Below are positions 1 to 7,752 of a DNA stretch of 39,841 nt, one piece after another; the first letter of the stretch is position 1; every line of letters begins with the position of its first letter. Source of the DNA: a virus; the IMG/VR virus record IMGVR_UViG_3300026075_000020, positions 1 to 39,841 of that record; one strand, written 5' to 3'. Below the pieces are notes generated by a model. The model worked only from the letters and a program-made list of their open reading frames with translations. It made no database searches and was not told the DNA's origin. Made by a program: the position numbers and the translations under genes.

Positions 1-39
1 GGCTTGGAGGGAGTTTGTTTAGGGACGACATGACTTGTC

Positions 40-1635
40 ATGGGTAGAAGGGGTCCAGGGGCGCACGCGAAAGGCAGCACCAAGCATCCGGCGCCTCGGG
101 TGGTGTCGTTCCCTATACCTGTGGGTAGCCGGGATGACGCGGTGATCGAGTTTGTCCAGAAGCTGCCGGTGACAAAGGGGCTTAAGGTTGGGAATACGCT
201 CGAGTTGTTGCCCTTTCAGGTGGAGTTTGTGCGGGCGTTGTATGGGGATGATAGCCGGGTCCGGATTGCGTTGCAGAGCATTCCTCGAGGCAATGGGAAA
301 ACGGGCTTAGAAGCGGCGTTGTGTTTGGCGCACATGTTCGGGCCTGTCGCGGAGCCTCGCGGCGAGCTGTACGCGGCCGGGATCGACCGGGTGCAGTCCT
401 CGCTGATGTTCGACGAGATTGCGGCGGTGATTGAGGACGTCCCGGAGTTTATGCAGGATTCCAACATCCTGAAATGGCAGAAGCGGATCGAGGTCGTGGA
501 CGGCCCCGGCAAGGGGACGATCTTCCAGGCGTTGTCGTCGGATATTCGGCGCGGGCATGGCGTCAGTCCGACGTTTGTCGTGGCGGATGAGATGGGGACG
601 TGGAACGATTTGCGGTTGTGGGAAGGGCTGATTACCGCGATGGGCAAGCGGAAGCGGGCGCTCGCGGTCGGGATCTCGACACAGGCCGGTTCTGACCAGC
701 ATCCGTTCTCGCTGCTGGTGGACGATGCGGCGAGGGGGCTGGATCCGACGGTCTATTGTCAGTTGATTTGTGCGCCAGAGGAGGCGGATCCCTTTTCGGA
801 AGAGACGTGGCTGGCCTGTAATCCGGCGTTGGGGTCGTTTCTCAGTCTCGAGGAGTTTAGGAGTCAGGCGGAGCGGGCTAAACGCGTGGCGACGTTTGAG
901 CCGGTCTTTCGCAACCTGCGACTAAATCAACGGGTGGCCGTCAGCGAAACGTGGCTATCACAGGCGGATTGGAATCGATGCCGCATCGCCTTCGACCCGT
1001 TGACGCTCATGGGGCAATCGTGCGTGGGGGGCTTAGACCTGGGCAGCACGCGTGACCTGACGTCGTTTAGCTTGTTTTTTGAAGAGACGGGTCATCTATT
1101 GAACTGGAGCTGGTGCCCTGGGGAGACGATCGACGAGCGGGAACATACCGATCGGGCGCCCTATAGGGTGTGGGCGGATCGGGGTGTGATCGAGTTGACA
1201 CCAGGGCGAGCGTTGGATAAGGCGTTTGTGACGCGTCGGCTCGGGGATATTTTCAACACGTTTCGGCCGCGGCTGATTGCATTCGATCGGTGGGGTATTT
1301 CGGAGCTTGAGCGGCTGTTGGAGGACGAGGGCATCGATCTCCCGCTGAAGGAGTTTGGGCAGGGATTCAAGGATATGAGCCCGGCGACGAAAGCCTTTGA
1401 GTTGAAGGTCTTGAATGGCGACCTGAAGCAGAATGGGAATCCGCTGTTGGACTGGTGCCTTTCGAATGTCCGCCTTGAGCGGGACGCCGCGGATGGCGTG
1501 AAACCGTCCAAGAAACGCAGCCATGAGCGGATTGATCCGATTGTGGCGAGCATTATGGCGGTCGGGATCGGCGTGCGTGAGCCGGTCGTGCAGCCGCAGG
1601 AGTTCCGGATGTTGGTACTCGGAGGGGGACGATGA
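40..1635 (+). CDS. terL: Phage terminase large subunit
   Basis: This 531-residue protein is the DNA-packaging motor: an N-terminal ATPase drives DNA into the prohead and a C-terminal RNase H-like nuclease cuts the concatemer. A Walker A motif (PRGNGKT, residues 82-88) and a Walker B motif (VVADE, residues 180-184) are visible. GGLDLGSTRDL around residues 330-340 supplies the first nuclease aspartate (D333), with later acidic residues in IAFDRW and ERIDPIVAS. The length is normal for the HK97-type family. The ATG at 40 follows an AGGGA stretch at 21-25. The next gene overlaps its stop by four bases. The upstream neighbour (small terminase) is not in the window unless the genome is circular. 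Confidence 0.95.
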   Translation: MGRRGPGAHAKGSTKHPAPRVVSFPIPVGSRDDAVIEFVQKLPVTKGLKVGNTLELLPFQVEFVRALYGDDSRVRIALQSIPRGNGKTGLEAALCLAHMFGPVAEPRGELYAAGIDRVQSSLMFDEIAAVIEDVPEFMQDSNILKWQKRIEVVDGPGKGTIFQALSSDIRRGHGVSPTFVVADEMGTWNDLRLWEGLITAMGKRKRALAVGISTQAGSDQHPFSLLVDDAARGLDPTVYCQLICAPEEADPFSEETWLACNPALGSFLSLEEFRSQAERAKRVATFEPVFRNLRLNQRVAVSETWLSQADWNRCRIAFDPLTLMGQSCVGGLDLGSTRDLTSFSLFFEETGHLLNWSWCPGETIDEREHTDRAPYRVWADRGVIELTPGRALDKAFVTRRLGDIFNTFRPRLIAFDRWGISELERLLEDEGIDLPLKEFGQGFKDMSPATKAFELKVLNGDLKQNGNPLLDWCLSNVRLERDAADGVKPSKKRSHERIDPIVASIMAVGIGVREPVVQPQEFRMLVLGGGR

Positions 1636-1814
1636 TGGCTGAAGAATCTATCCAGACGAAGCCACGCGGGCGTCCTCGAGCCGAGGAACAGGGCACGTCC
1701 GTGTCTGCGTGGGTGCGTCCGAGTGAGTACGACCGGCTCGTGAAAGAAGCGAACCGGCGGGAGACGTCGGTCTCGGCGCTCGTGCGGTCGTTGCTCATCA
1801 CCAAGCTGCGCTAA
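1632..1814 (+). CDS. Ribbon-helix-helix (CopG/Arc-type) small protein
   Basis: A 60-residue basic protein. Residues 24-57 fit a ribbon-helix-helix fold: a short strand (SVSAWV), a helix (SEYDRLVKEANRR), a turn (ETSV) and a second helix (SALVRSLLI). Proteins of this fold bind DNA as dimers. The ATG overlaps the terminase stop (ATGA) and has a strong Shine-Dalgarno sequence, GGAGGGGG at 1621-1628. Its place directly behind the large terminase is compatible with a packaging accessory or a transcription regulator of the late operon. The sequence does not tell which. Confidence 0.7.
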   Translation: MMAEESIQTKPRGRPRAEEQGTSVSAWVRPSEYDRLVKEANRRETSVSALVRSLLITKLR

Positions 1815-1817
1815 TAT
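1791..1817 (+). promoter_or_regulatory. Candidate promoter for the 1828 gene
   Basis: TAATAT at 1812-1817 resembles a -10 box, with TTGCTC at 1791-1796 as a weak -35 box at a short 15-base spacing. Only 10 bases separate the -10 box from the ATG at 1828, and no Shine-Dalgarno sequence is present, so the message could be nearly leaderless. This is inference from spacing and lower GC. Confidence 0.3.
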
Positions 1818-1827
1818 CTCACAGACA

Positions 1828-2286
1828 ATGAAGACAAAAGCCCGCGATGCGTACGGCAAACTGGCGGATGTTGATCCACAGGACTTGGAAGCGGTCGCCA
1901 GCGCCATCGAGGGTATTTTTGTGGAATACCCGATCCTTTCCAATAAGAAGCGGTATCCGTATGTAGCCGCCCCGGACTACGCAAAACTTGTCGATGTTCT
2001 GTGCAAGGGATTACTGGACGAGCCGTGCCATCCTGGCAGTGAATTAGCCATGACGATGGCGGTTATTGGTAATGCAATCGCTCACGCTGCGGTGTCTCGG
2101 TTGACATCTCATTTTGGCTGGACTGAAGCTCAAGAAGATGAGGCGTGCGCTCTACTAACAGTCAGACGCCGTGCTGGTGTGTGCTTTCACTGCCGAGCAC
2201 AGACGCGGACGCCGCGTGAGTGGTTCTGTGATGACTGCGAAGAAAAAATCCACGAAGACGCACCAGTCGATACCCTCTCTGTCTAG
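1828..2286 (+). CDS. Hypothetical protein with C-terminal zinc-finger motif (probable cargo gene)
   Basis: A 152-residue protein I do not recognise. The N-terminal two thirds look alpha-helical. The C-terminus has a CFHC...CDDC pair (about residues 112-134) that can bind one zinc ion. Base composition is visibly lower in GC than the flanking terminase and capsid genes. It sits between terminase and capsid genes, is not overlapped with either neighbour, lacks a Shine-Dalgarno sequence and has its own promoter-like -10 box. These traits fit a moron, a late-acquired gene that might be expressed from the prophage. Function unknown. Confidence 0.7.
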   Translation: MKTKARDAYGKLADVDPQDLEAVASAIEGIFVEYPILSNKKRYPYVAAPDYAKLVDVLCKGLLDEPCHPGSELAMTMAVIGNAIAHAAVSRLTSHFGWTEAQEDEACALLTVRRRAGVCFHCRAQTRTPREWFCDDCEEKIHEDAPVDTLSV

Positions 2287-2324
2287 GTAGTTTTCCTACT
2301 AATCAAATAGCCTATCGGCGGTTG

Positions 2325-2341
2325 CACCTCAGCATGAGGTG
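2325..2341 (+). promoter_or_regulatory. Hairpin covering the capsid gene start
   Basis: CACCTCA (2325-2331) and TGAGGTG (2335-2341) form a perfect seven-base-pair stem with a three-base loop, extendable by two G-T pairs. The 3' arm contains the only purine-rich Shine-Dalgarno-like bases (GAGG) and the first base of the GTG start at 2341. No other ribosome-binding sequence is seen at normal distance. Translational control is an inference. Confidence 0.4.
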
Positions 2342-4254
2342 TGCAGAACCGTGCGTGGTCGACGCTGGACGTCAAAGCCGTAGACCTCGAACAGCGCATC
2401 GTAGAAGGTATTGCCAGCACGCCGTCTCCTGACCGGGGCGGGGATGTCATGGAGCCGTCCGGCGCGCAGTTTGTACTGCCGATTCCGTTTCTCTGGTTCC
2501 ACGACGATCAGAACCCCATCGGTGAAGTGTTCGCGGCGGATGTGCGTCCTGACGGGATCTACATCAAGGCCCGCGTCTCGAAAGTCAACGCACCGGGCCG
2601 GCTGAAGAATCTCGTGGATGACGCCTGGGCTGCGTTCACGGCGAAGCCTCCGCTCGTGCGGGGTCTCAGCATCGGCTGGAAAGAGCTCGAATCGGCGCCG
2701 ATGCCGGGGACGAAGTTTACCCGTGTGCTCAAGTGGATCTGGGGCGAGCTCTCGGCCGTCACGGTCCCGATGAACACGGACGCCACGATCCTCTCTGTCA
2801 AATCTATCGATCTGGCCGCGTCAGGCCTCCATGCACCCGGCGATACGGGACAACCCCTTCAGGTGCGTGCAAAGGGCACGCGAGCTATGACATTCCAAGA
2901 ACAGATTGCAGGCCTCGAGGCCAAGCGTGCGGCCGATCTCGCCGCGATGACCACGATTCAGACGAAAGCCTCGGACGACGGCAACACCAAGGACGCCGAG
3001 CAGAAGGAAGAGTTCACCCGGCTGAAACTCGAGATCAAGAGCATCGACGAAGAGCTGGTCGATCTCCGGGACATGGAGAAGTTGGCGGTGGTCAAGGCCA
3101 CGCCGATCATCAACGCCACCGACCAGACGAAAGCCAGCGAGCTCCGCGGCGGGCTGCTCCCGCGGGTGACGGTGACGCCGAATGTGCCGAAGGGCACGTC
3201 GTTCACGCGCATGTGCATGGCGATGGCGGCCGGCAAGGGCGATTCCTACCAGACGCTGCAGTACGCGAAGCAGTGGAAGGATTCGACGCCCGAGGTCGAG
3301 CAGATGGTCGAGCACATGTGGCGCTCCAAGGCCGCGGTGGCGGCTGGCACGACCACCGATTCGACCTGGGCGGGACCGCTCGTGGTCACGCAGCCGCTGA
3401 ACGAGTTCCTGGACATGCTCCGGCCACGGACCCTCCTGGGCCGCATTCCGGGGCTGCGTCGGGTGCCGTTCAACGTCTCGGTCCCGACGCAGACGACCGG
3501 TGGCACCTACGGATGGGTGGGCCAGAACAAGCCGAAGCCGGTCACGAAGGCGGATTACGCCACGGTGACGGTGCCGTTTGCGAAGGCGGCCGGCATCATC
3601 GTGCTCTCGGAAGAACTGGTCATGCTCTCGACGCCCTCCGCGGAAAACCTGGTCCGCGAGGAAATGATCGCCGGGATGTCCACGTTCCTCGATCAGCAGT
3701 TCAACGATCCGGCGGTTACGGCGGTGGCGAACGTCAACCCCGCGGCGATCACGGTGGGTGCGTCCACCGCGGCGGCCAGCGGTGTCACGGCGGCGGCGGC
3801 GAAGGCCGACATCGCGGCGTCCATTGCCGTGTTCACGGCGGCGAACGTGCCGTTGGCGGATTCGGTGTGGCTGATGAGCGACAGCAACGCCTTCGGTCTC
3901 AGCATCTCGCTGAACGCCTTGGGCCAGCCGTTGTTCCCCGGCATGACGGCACAGGGCGGGACGCTCTTCGGCATGCCGGTCATCGTCAGCAACAACGTCA
4001 GCACGCGAGTCATCCTGCTCCATGCGCCATCGATCCTCTACGCGGATGAGGGTGGCGTGCGTGTGGATGTCAGCCGTGAAGCCTCGGTCCAGATGGACTC
4101 GGCCCCCACGGACACCGTGGATGCGACCACGGTCTACATCTCGCTGTGGCAGCGGAACCTGGTCGGCTTGAAGGCCGAGCGGTTCGTCACCTGGATCAGG
4201 GCGCGCACGGCGGCGGTGCGGTACATCACGGCGGCGGCCTACGTCGGTTCGTAG
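2341..4254 (+). CDS. Fused prohead protease / HK97-type major capsid protein
   Basis: A 637-residue fusion. Residues 1-150 are a U35-type prohead protease: GIASTPSPDRGGD at 23-35, a probable catalytic His54 (WFHDDQN), Ser110 (RGLSIGW) and the ELSAVTVPMNTDA block at 136-148. Residues 183-270 are a charged coiled coil like the delta (scaffold) domain. Residues about 285-637 are the capsid fold, with the 'VPTQTTGGTYGWVGQ...KP' E-loop region and 'LSEEL'. The GTG at 2341 is the first possible start, since TGA lies just upstream in frame. An in-frame ATG at 2887 (residue 183), preceded by AAAGGG, could make a separate capsid precursor. Most phages encode the two parts as separate genes. Confidence 0.92.
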   Translation: MQNRAWSTLDVKAVDLEQRIVEGIASTPSPDRGGDVMEPSGAQFVLPIPFLWFHDDQNPIGEVFAADVRPDGIYIKARVSKVNAPGRLKNLVDDAWAAFTAKPPLVRGLSIGWKELESAPMPGTKFTRVLKWIWGELSAVTVPMNTDATILSVKSIDLAASGLHAPGDTGQPLQVRAKGTRAMTFQEQIAGLEAKRAADLAAMTTIQTKASDDGNTKDAEQKEEFTRLKLEIKSIDEELVDLRDMEKLAVVKATPIINATDQTKASELRGGLLPRVTVTPNVPKGTSFTRMCMAMAAGKGDSYQTLQYAKQWKDSTPEVEQMVEHMWRSKAAVAAGTTTDSTWAGPLVVTQPLNEFLDMLRPRTLLGRIPGLRRVPFNVSVPTQTTGGTYGWVGQNKPKPVTKADYATVTVPFAKAAGIIVLSEELVMLSTPSAENLVREEMIAGMSTFLDQQFNDPAVTAVANVNPAAITVGASTAAASGVTAAAAKADIAASIAVFTAANVPLADSVWLMSDSNAFGLSISLNALGQPLFPGMTAQGGTLFGMPVIVSNNVSTRVILLHAPSILYADEGGVRVDVSREASVQMDSAPTDTVDATTVYISLWQRNLVGLKAERFVTWIRARTAAVRYITAAAYVGS

Positions 4255-4257
4255 ACC

Positions 4258-4872
4258 ATGCGTCTAGCGATTGGGGGGCCGACACGGGACACCGTGCCGG
4301 CCGCCTTCGCGGTTGATGTCGCACAGCTCTACGCCTACACACGCGAGCGTGGGCCGTGGGGCCAGAACGTGACGGTCGGGTTTGTGGCGTCCACGTATAT
4401 CCACGTCGGGCGCGAATGGTTTTTGGAAGCGGCGATCAAGCAAGGCGCGACCCATCTGCTCTGGTTGGACACCGACATGAGCGTCCCCAGAGAGGCAGCG
4501 GTCTTACTGGCGATGCACGAACAGCCCATCGTGGCGTGCAATTACCGCGTGCGTCAGTCCTCGGGCTTGTTCACGGCCTACCGTGACGGCGAGCGGGTTC
4601 AGACCACGGAGACATCGACAGGCTTGGAAGCCGTCGAGTACGTCGGCATGGGCTGCGTGTTGATGCGGGCGGATGTCGTGGCGGGTCTCGGGCGTCCGTG
4701 GTTTCGGCATGGGCTGAACGAGTTCGGCGGGGATGTCGGGGAAGACGTGATGTTCTGCCGCGGACTCGGGCACGCTGGCTACACGATTTACATCGATCAT
4801 GACCTCTCGAAACAGGTGGGACATATTGGGCAAACCACGTATCGAACCTGCGATCCCGTCGTCCCTGTCTGA
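4258..4872 (+). CDS. Glycosyltransferase, GT-A type
   Basis: A 204-residue protein with the hallmarks of GT-A sugar transferases. A metal/nucleotide-sugar-binding DxD motif lies in HLLWLDTDMSVP (about residues 66-77). A late acidic block (GEDVMFCRGLGHAGY) follows and a final histidine sits in QVGHIG, as in glycosyltransferases that process surface glycans. It starts four bases after the capsid stop, inside the virion operon, and is followed by a methyltransferase. This suggests it decorates the capsid or another virion protein, possibly with a methylated sugar. The alternative is modification of a host glycan. Confidence 0.75.
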   Translation: MRLAIGGPTRDTVPAAFAVDVAQLYAYTRERGPWGQNVTVGFVASTYIHVGREWFLEAAIKQGATHLLWLDTDMSVPREAAVLLAMHEQPIVACNYRVRQSSGLFTAYRDGERVQTTETSTGLEAVEYVGMGCVLMRADVVAGLGRPWFRHGLNEFGGDVGEDVMFCRGLGHAGYTIYIDHDLSKQVGHIGQTTYRTCDPVVPV

Positions 4873-5008
4873 CGAGATTGTGGAGTTGAAGCCGCCGGTG
4901 GACTCAGGGTTCAGCGGCACGGCGTTGCTGCACAAGACGGACCAGGCGGCGTTGATTGCGGATCTGCTGAGGCGTGGCTATACCGATGTCACCCGCCGTC
5001 GCGCCTGA
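4799..5008 (+). CDS. Small hypothetical protein in the capsid-modification cassette
   Basis: A reading frame of up to 69 codons bridging the glycosyltransferase and the methyltransferase. The first ATG lies inside the preceding gene. GTG codons at 4877 and 4898 and a TTG at 4826 are alternative starts, so the true N-terminus is uncertain. The downstream part (from IVELKPPVD to LLRRGYTDV) looks like real protein, with a helical end. It overlaps the next gene. No function recognised. Without it, the stretch 4873-4985 would be empty, which is unusual in this tightly packed operon. Confidence 0.5.
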   Translation: MTSRNRWDILGKPRIEPAIPSSLSDEIVELKPPVDSGFSGTALLHKTDQAALIADLLRRGYTDVTRRRA

Positions 5009-5576
5009 GTCCCAAACAGTTCCGGGCTGGTTCCATCACGGCCCGAAGATCCTCGAGCTGCTCGAGCAGCACCGCCCGAAGGTGTGCGTGGAGCTCGGGA
5101 CGTGGCTCGGGGCGTCTGCGATTCCGGTGGCGCGGTCGATTCGTCGGTGGGGCGGGACGCTGACGTGTGTGGATACGTGGGGCGGCGACATCCACACCAC
5201 GACGGCGAAGTCTCCGTGGATGCTGGTGAGTTGTGCCAGGAACATCATCGAGGCGGGTGTCGCGGCGAACGTCCGATTGATTCCGACCACCACGCGAGAA
5301 GCCGCAGCAGCCTGGAATCATCCGATTGATTGGCTCTACGTCGATGCCGACCACAGTTACGAGGCGTGCTGGGAAGACTTGGCGGCATGGGTGCCGTATG
5401 TGCGTCCAGGCGGTGTCATTCTCGGGGACGACTACGACAACCCGCTCTTCCCAGGTGTACGGCAGGCCTGGGAACAGTTCGCAGAGACATCTGGGTTGAC
5501 GCTGACGCGGTATCAGTCCTCGCCAGCGCATCCCGAAGGTATTCAGTTGGTGTACGGCGTGAAGGGGGAGTCATGA
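4986..5576 (+). CDS. SAM-dependent methyltransferase (class I, Methyltransf_24-like)
   Basis: About 196 residues forming a Rossmann-type methyltransferase. The SAM-binding loop is CVELGTWLGASAI near the N-terminus, TCVDTWGGD carries the acidic ribose-binding end of strand 2, and IDWLYVDADHSYEAC plus PGGVILGDDYD match the metal-site and strand 4-5 motifs of the family-24 group. That group includes O-methyltransferases acting on sugars. ATG 4986 was chosen; a GTG at 4974 is in frame. It sits behind the GT-A gene, so a plausible substrate is the sugar that enzyme attaches. Ends with ATGA overlap into the next gene. Confidence 0.78.
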   Translation: MSPAVAPESQTVPGWFHHGPKILELLEQHRPKVCVELGTWLGASAIPVARSIRRWGGTLTCVDTWGGDIHTTTAKSPWMLVSCARNIIEAGVAANVRLIPTTTREAAAAWNHPIDWLYVDADHSYEACWEDLAAWVPYVRPGGVILGDDYDNPLFPGVRQAWEQFAETSGLTLTRYQSSPAHPEGIQLVYGVKGES

Positions 5577-5785
5577 GCGAGACGGTGACGGTGACGGCGT
5601 TGAAGTTCCACACACATCAGGGCGCGGCCTACGTCGAAGGCGAATCCTACGACGTCGCGGTGGAAGACGTCGATAACCTCGTGGCGCAGGGGATGGTCGG
5701 GAGGCCTGACGCTCCGCCGGTCGAACCGAAGGCCTCGCAGCCAGTGGATGTGATGACCACGGCCGACTTCACGAAGCCCGCGTAG
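5573..5785 (+). CDS. Small hypothetical virion-operon protein
   Basis: A 70-residue acidic protein with ATG overlapping the methyltransferase stop and a good ribosome-binding site (GGGGGAG at 5563-5569). The first half (FHTHQGAAYVEGESYDVAVEDVDNLVAQGMV) resembles short beta-rich proteins found near phage portal and capsid genes. The C-terminal 25 residues are Pro/Ala-rich and probably disordered. Its stop directly abuts the portal start. It may be a head-associated accessory; the sequence does not identify it. Confidence 0.65.
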   Translation: MSETVTVTALKFHTHQGAAYVEGESYDVAVEDVDNLVAQGMVGRPDAPPVEPKASQPVDVMTTADFTKPA

Positions 5786-7153
5786 ATGCAGATCGGGCCG
5801 TTCACGATCGGGCGCACCAAGGCGCTGCCCACCCTGCGGGGGTTGAGCTCGCTCAGCTCTGGTGGCTGGGGCTGGTGGCCCATCATCCGCGAGAGTTTCA
5901 CGGGGGCGTGGCAGAACAACGTCGAAGTCCAGGCCAGTACCGCGCTGACCTATTCGGCGGTGTTCGCGTGCGTGACGTTGATTGCCGCGGATGTGGGCAA
6001 GGTCTGTTTGCGACTCGTGCAAGTCGATGCGAACGGCATCTGGACCGAGACGGAATCACCGTCGTTTTCTCCGGTGCTCCGGAAGCCGAACCGCTATCAG
6101 CACATCGTCAAGTTTATCGAGCAGTGGATCGTCTCCAAGCTGATTCACGGCAATACCTACGTCTTGAAGCAGCGCGATCAGCGCGGGATTGTGACGGCGC
6201 TGTATGTCCTCGATCCGACACGCGTGACACCGCTCGTGGCGAACGACGGCAGCGTGTATTACGAGTTGAAGCGGGATGATCTTTCAGGACAAACCCTGGA
6301 ATCGATTACCGTCCCGGCCAGCGAAGTCATCCACGACCTGATGATTCCGCTGTATCACCCGTTGATTGGGGTCTCTCCGATTTACGCCTGTGGGATCGCC
6401 GCGCAGCAAGGGCTGTCGATTCAGAACAACTCCAACAAGCTGTTCAGCAATGGGTCCATGCCGGGAGGCGTGCTGACGGCTCCGGGGGCGATCTCTGACG
6501 AGACGGCGCAACGGCTCAAGGCGTACTGGGATGAGAACTACCAGGGCGATAACGTCGGCAAGGTCGCCGTGCTCGGAGATGGTCTGAAGTACGACCAGAT
6601 GAGCATGAACGCCGTCGACTCGCAACTGATCGAGCAGTTGAAGTGGACCGGCGAGACCGTCTGTTCCGCGTTTCATGTCCCGGCGTACATGGTCGGTATT
6701 GGCCCTCCGCCACCTTACGCGAACATCGAACCACTGGTGCAGCAGTACTACAGCCAGTGTCTCCAGAGCCTCTTCGTGAACATGGAGAAGTGCCTGGACG
6801 AAGGGCTGGAACTGCCGAAGCCGTATGGGACGGAGTTCGATCCAGACGATCTGATCTGGATGAACACCGAGTCTCGGACGAAGGCGTTGCAGGACTCGAT
6901 CGGCTCGGGCGGGCTGTCCCCGGATGAAGCCCGCAAGAAGTTCATGGGTCTCGGCCCGGTGGCGGGTGGGAACACACCCTATCTCCAGCAACAGTACTGG
7001 CCGCTGAAGCAGTTGGCCGAGCGAGAGACCCCCGGAGTACCCGAAGCACCAGGCGAGATTCCGCCACAGCTTGCGCCGGCTGAAGACGAGGAAGACGTGA
7101 TGGACATGGCGGCCAGTTTCGCTGGGCTGTTGCGGAAGGAGTTGGCTGCGTGA
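5786..7153 (+). CDS. Phage portal protein (HK97 family)
   Basis: A 455-residue protein of the size and layout of HK97-type portals, which form the 12-mer DNA gate at one capsid vertex. Typical elements are the N-terminal SALTYSAVFACVTLIAADV-like helix, the KPNRYQHIVKFIEQWI block, GNTYVLKQRDQRG with 'LYVLDPTRVTP', the 'ISDETAQRLKAYWDENYQG' stem region and the 'FHVPAYMVG' clip segment. The C-terminal 50 residues are Pro/Glu-rich and then helical. It begins directly after the preceding stop and ends in a GTGA overlap with the collagen-like gene. It lies after, not before, the capsid gene, which is the reverse of the usual portal-protease-capsid order. Confidence 0.93.
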   Translation: MQIGPFTIGRTKALPTLRGLSSLSSGGWGWWPIIRESFTGAWQNNVEVQASTALTYSAVFACVTLIAADVGKVCLRLVQVDANGIWTETESPSFSPVLRKPNRYQHIVKFIEQWIVSKLIHGNTYVLKQRDQRGIVTALYVLDPTRVTPLVANDGSVYYELKRDDLSGQTLESITVPASEVIHDLMIPLYHPLIGVSPIYACGIAAQQGLSIQNNSNKLFSNGSMPGGVLTAPGAISDETAQRLKAYWDENYQGDNVGKVAVLGDGLKYDQMSMNAVDSQLIEQLKWTGETVCSAFHVPAYMVGIGPPPPYANIEPLVQQYYSQCLQSLFVNMEKCLDEGLELPKPYGTEFDPDDLIWMNTESRTKALQDSIGSGGLSPDEARKKFMGLGPVAGGNTPYLQQQYWPLKQLAERETPGVPEAPGEIPPQLAPAEDEEDVMDMAASFAGLLRKELAA

Positions 7154-7752
7154 CCGAGAAGGATCTTGCCATTCTGGCGCAGACGATTGCGCCGATCGTG
7201 CGCGAAGCCGTGGCGACCGCCGTCCATGACGCAGAGACCCGGTTGGCCGTAGCGGAAGCGCAACTCAAAGCCATTGGAGACATCCGCGATCGGGTGGTGG
7301 TGATGGAGACCAAGGCGGCGTTACCGGCCATTCTCCAGACCGCTGGACCCACGGAAGCGGATGTGGAGCTCTCCGTCAAGGACGCCATAGAACCGATCAA
7401 GGCGGCGCTGGCGGCGGCACAGGAGCGGATCGCCATCCTCGAGACGCGACAGCCGGTGCCAGGCCCAGCGGGCAAGGACGGGGCGCCAGGGCTGGACGGG
7501 AAAGACGGCGCACCCGGGCGAGATGGACTCGCGGGCATGGATTACAAGGGCGTGTTTGAAGAGGGCGCGAGCTACGAGCGCGGGCATCTCGTGACGTGGG
7601 GGGGATCGGGCTGGCACTGCAACGAGCCGACGACCACGAAACCGGGTGAAGGCTCGAAAGCCTGGACGCTCATGGTCAAGCGCGGACGGGACGGTAAAGA
7701 CGGCCGGGACGCTGAGGTGGCGCCGGTAGTCTCGCTCGGGAGCCGCAAGTAA
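7150..7752 (+). CDS. Collagen-like protein with carbohydrate-binding-like domain
   Basis: A 200-residue, three-part protein. Residues 1-100 are predicted helical, with heptad-like Ala/Leu spacing. Residues 105-131 are nine Gly-X-Y triplets (GPA GKD GAP GLD...), able to form a collagen triple helix. Residues 132-178 (YKGVFEEGASYERGHLVTW...) resemble small chitin/cellulose-binding modules of the CBM5/12 type, followed by three more triplets. The GTG start overlaps the portal stop (GTGA). Collagen repeats are common in phage fibres, but one coded between portal and connector suggests a neck or head fibre that binds a host or environmental polysaccharide. Confidence 0.75.
   Translation: MTEKDLAILAQTIAPIVREAVATAVHDAETRLAVAEAQLKAIGDIRDRVVVMETKAALPAILQTAGPTEADVELSVKDAIEPIKAALAAAQERIAILETRQPVPGPAGKDGAPGLDGKDGAPGRDGLAGMDYKGVFEEGASYERGHLVTWGGSGWHCNEPTTTKPGEGSKAWTLMVKRGRDGKDGRDAEVAPVVSLGSRK

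Noticed and set aside
2287-2300. GTAG-TTTTC-CTAC considered as a terminator after the cargo gene.
   Set aside because: Only four base pairs and no U-run; too weak to support.
2733-4049. Long frames overlapping the capsid gene in other phases (438 codons plus strand, 400 codons minus strand).
   Set aside because: They are Arg/His/Gly-rich shadows of a GC-rich gene in which stops are rare; the capsid frame has clear family motifs.
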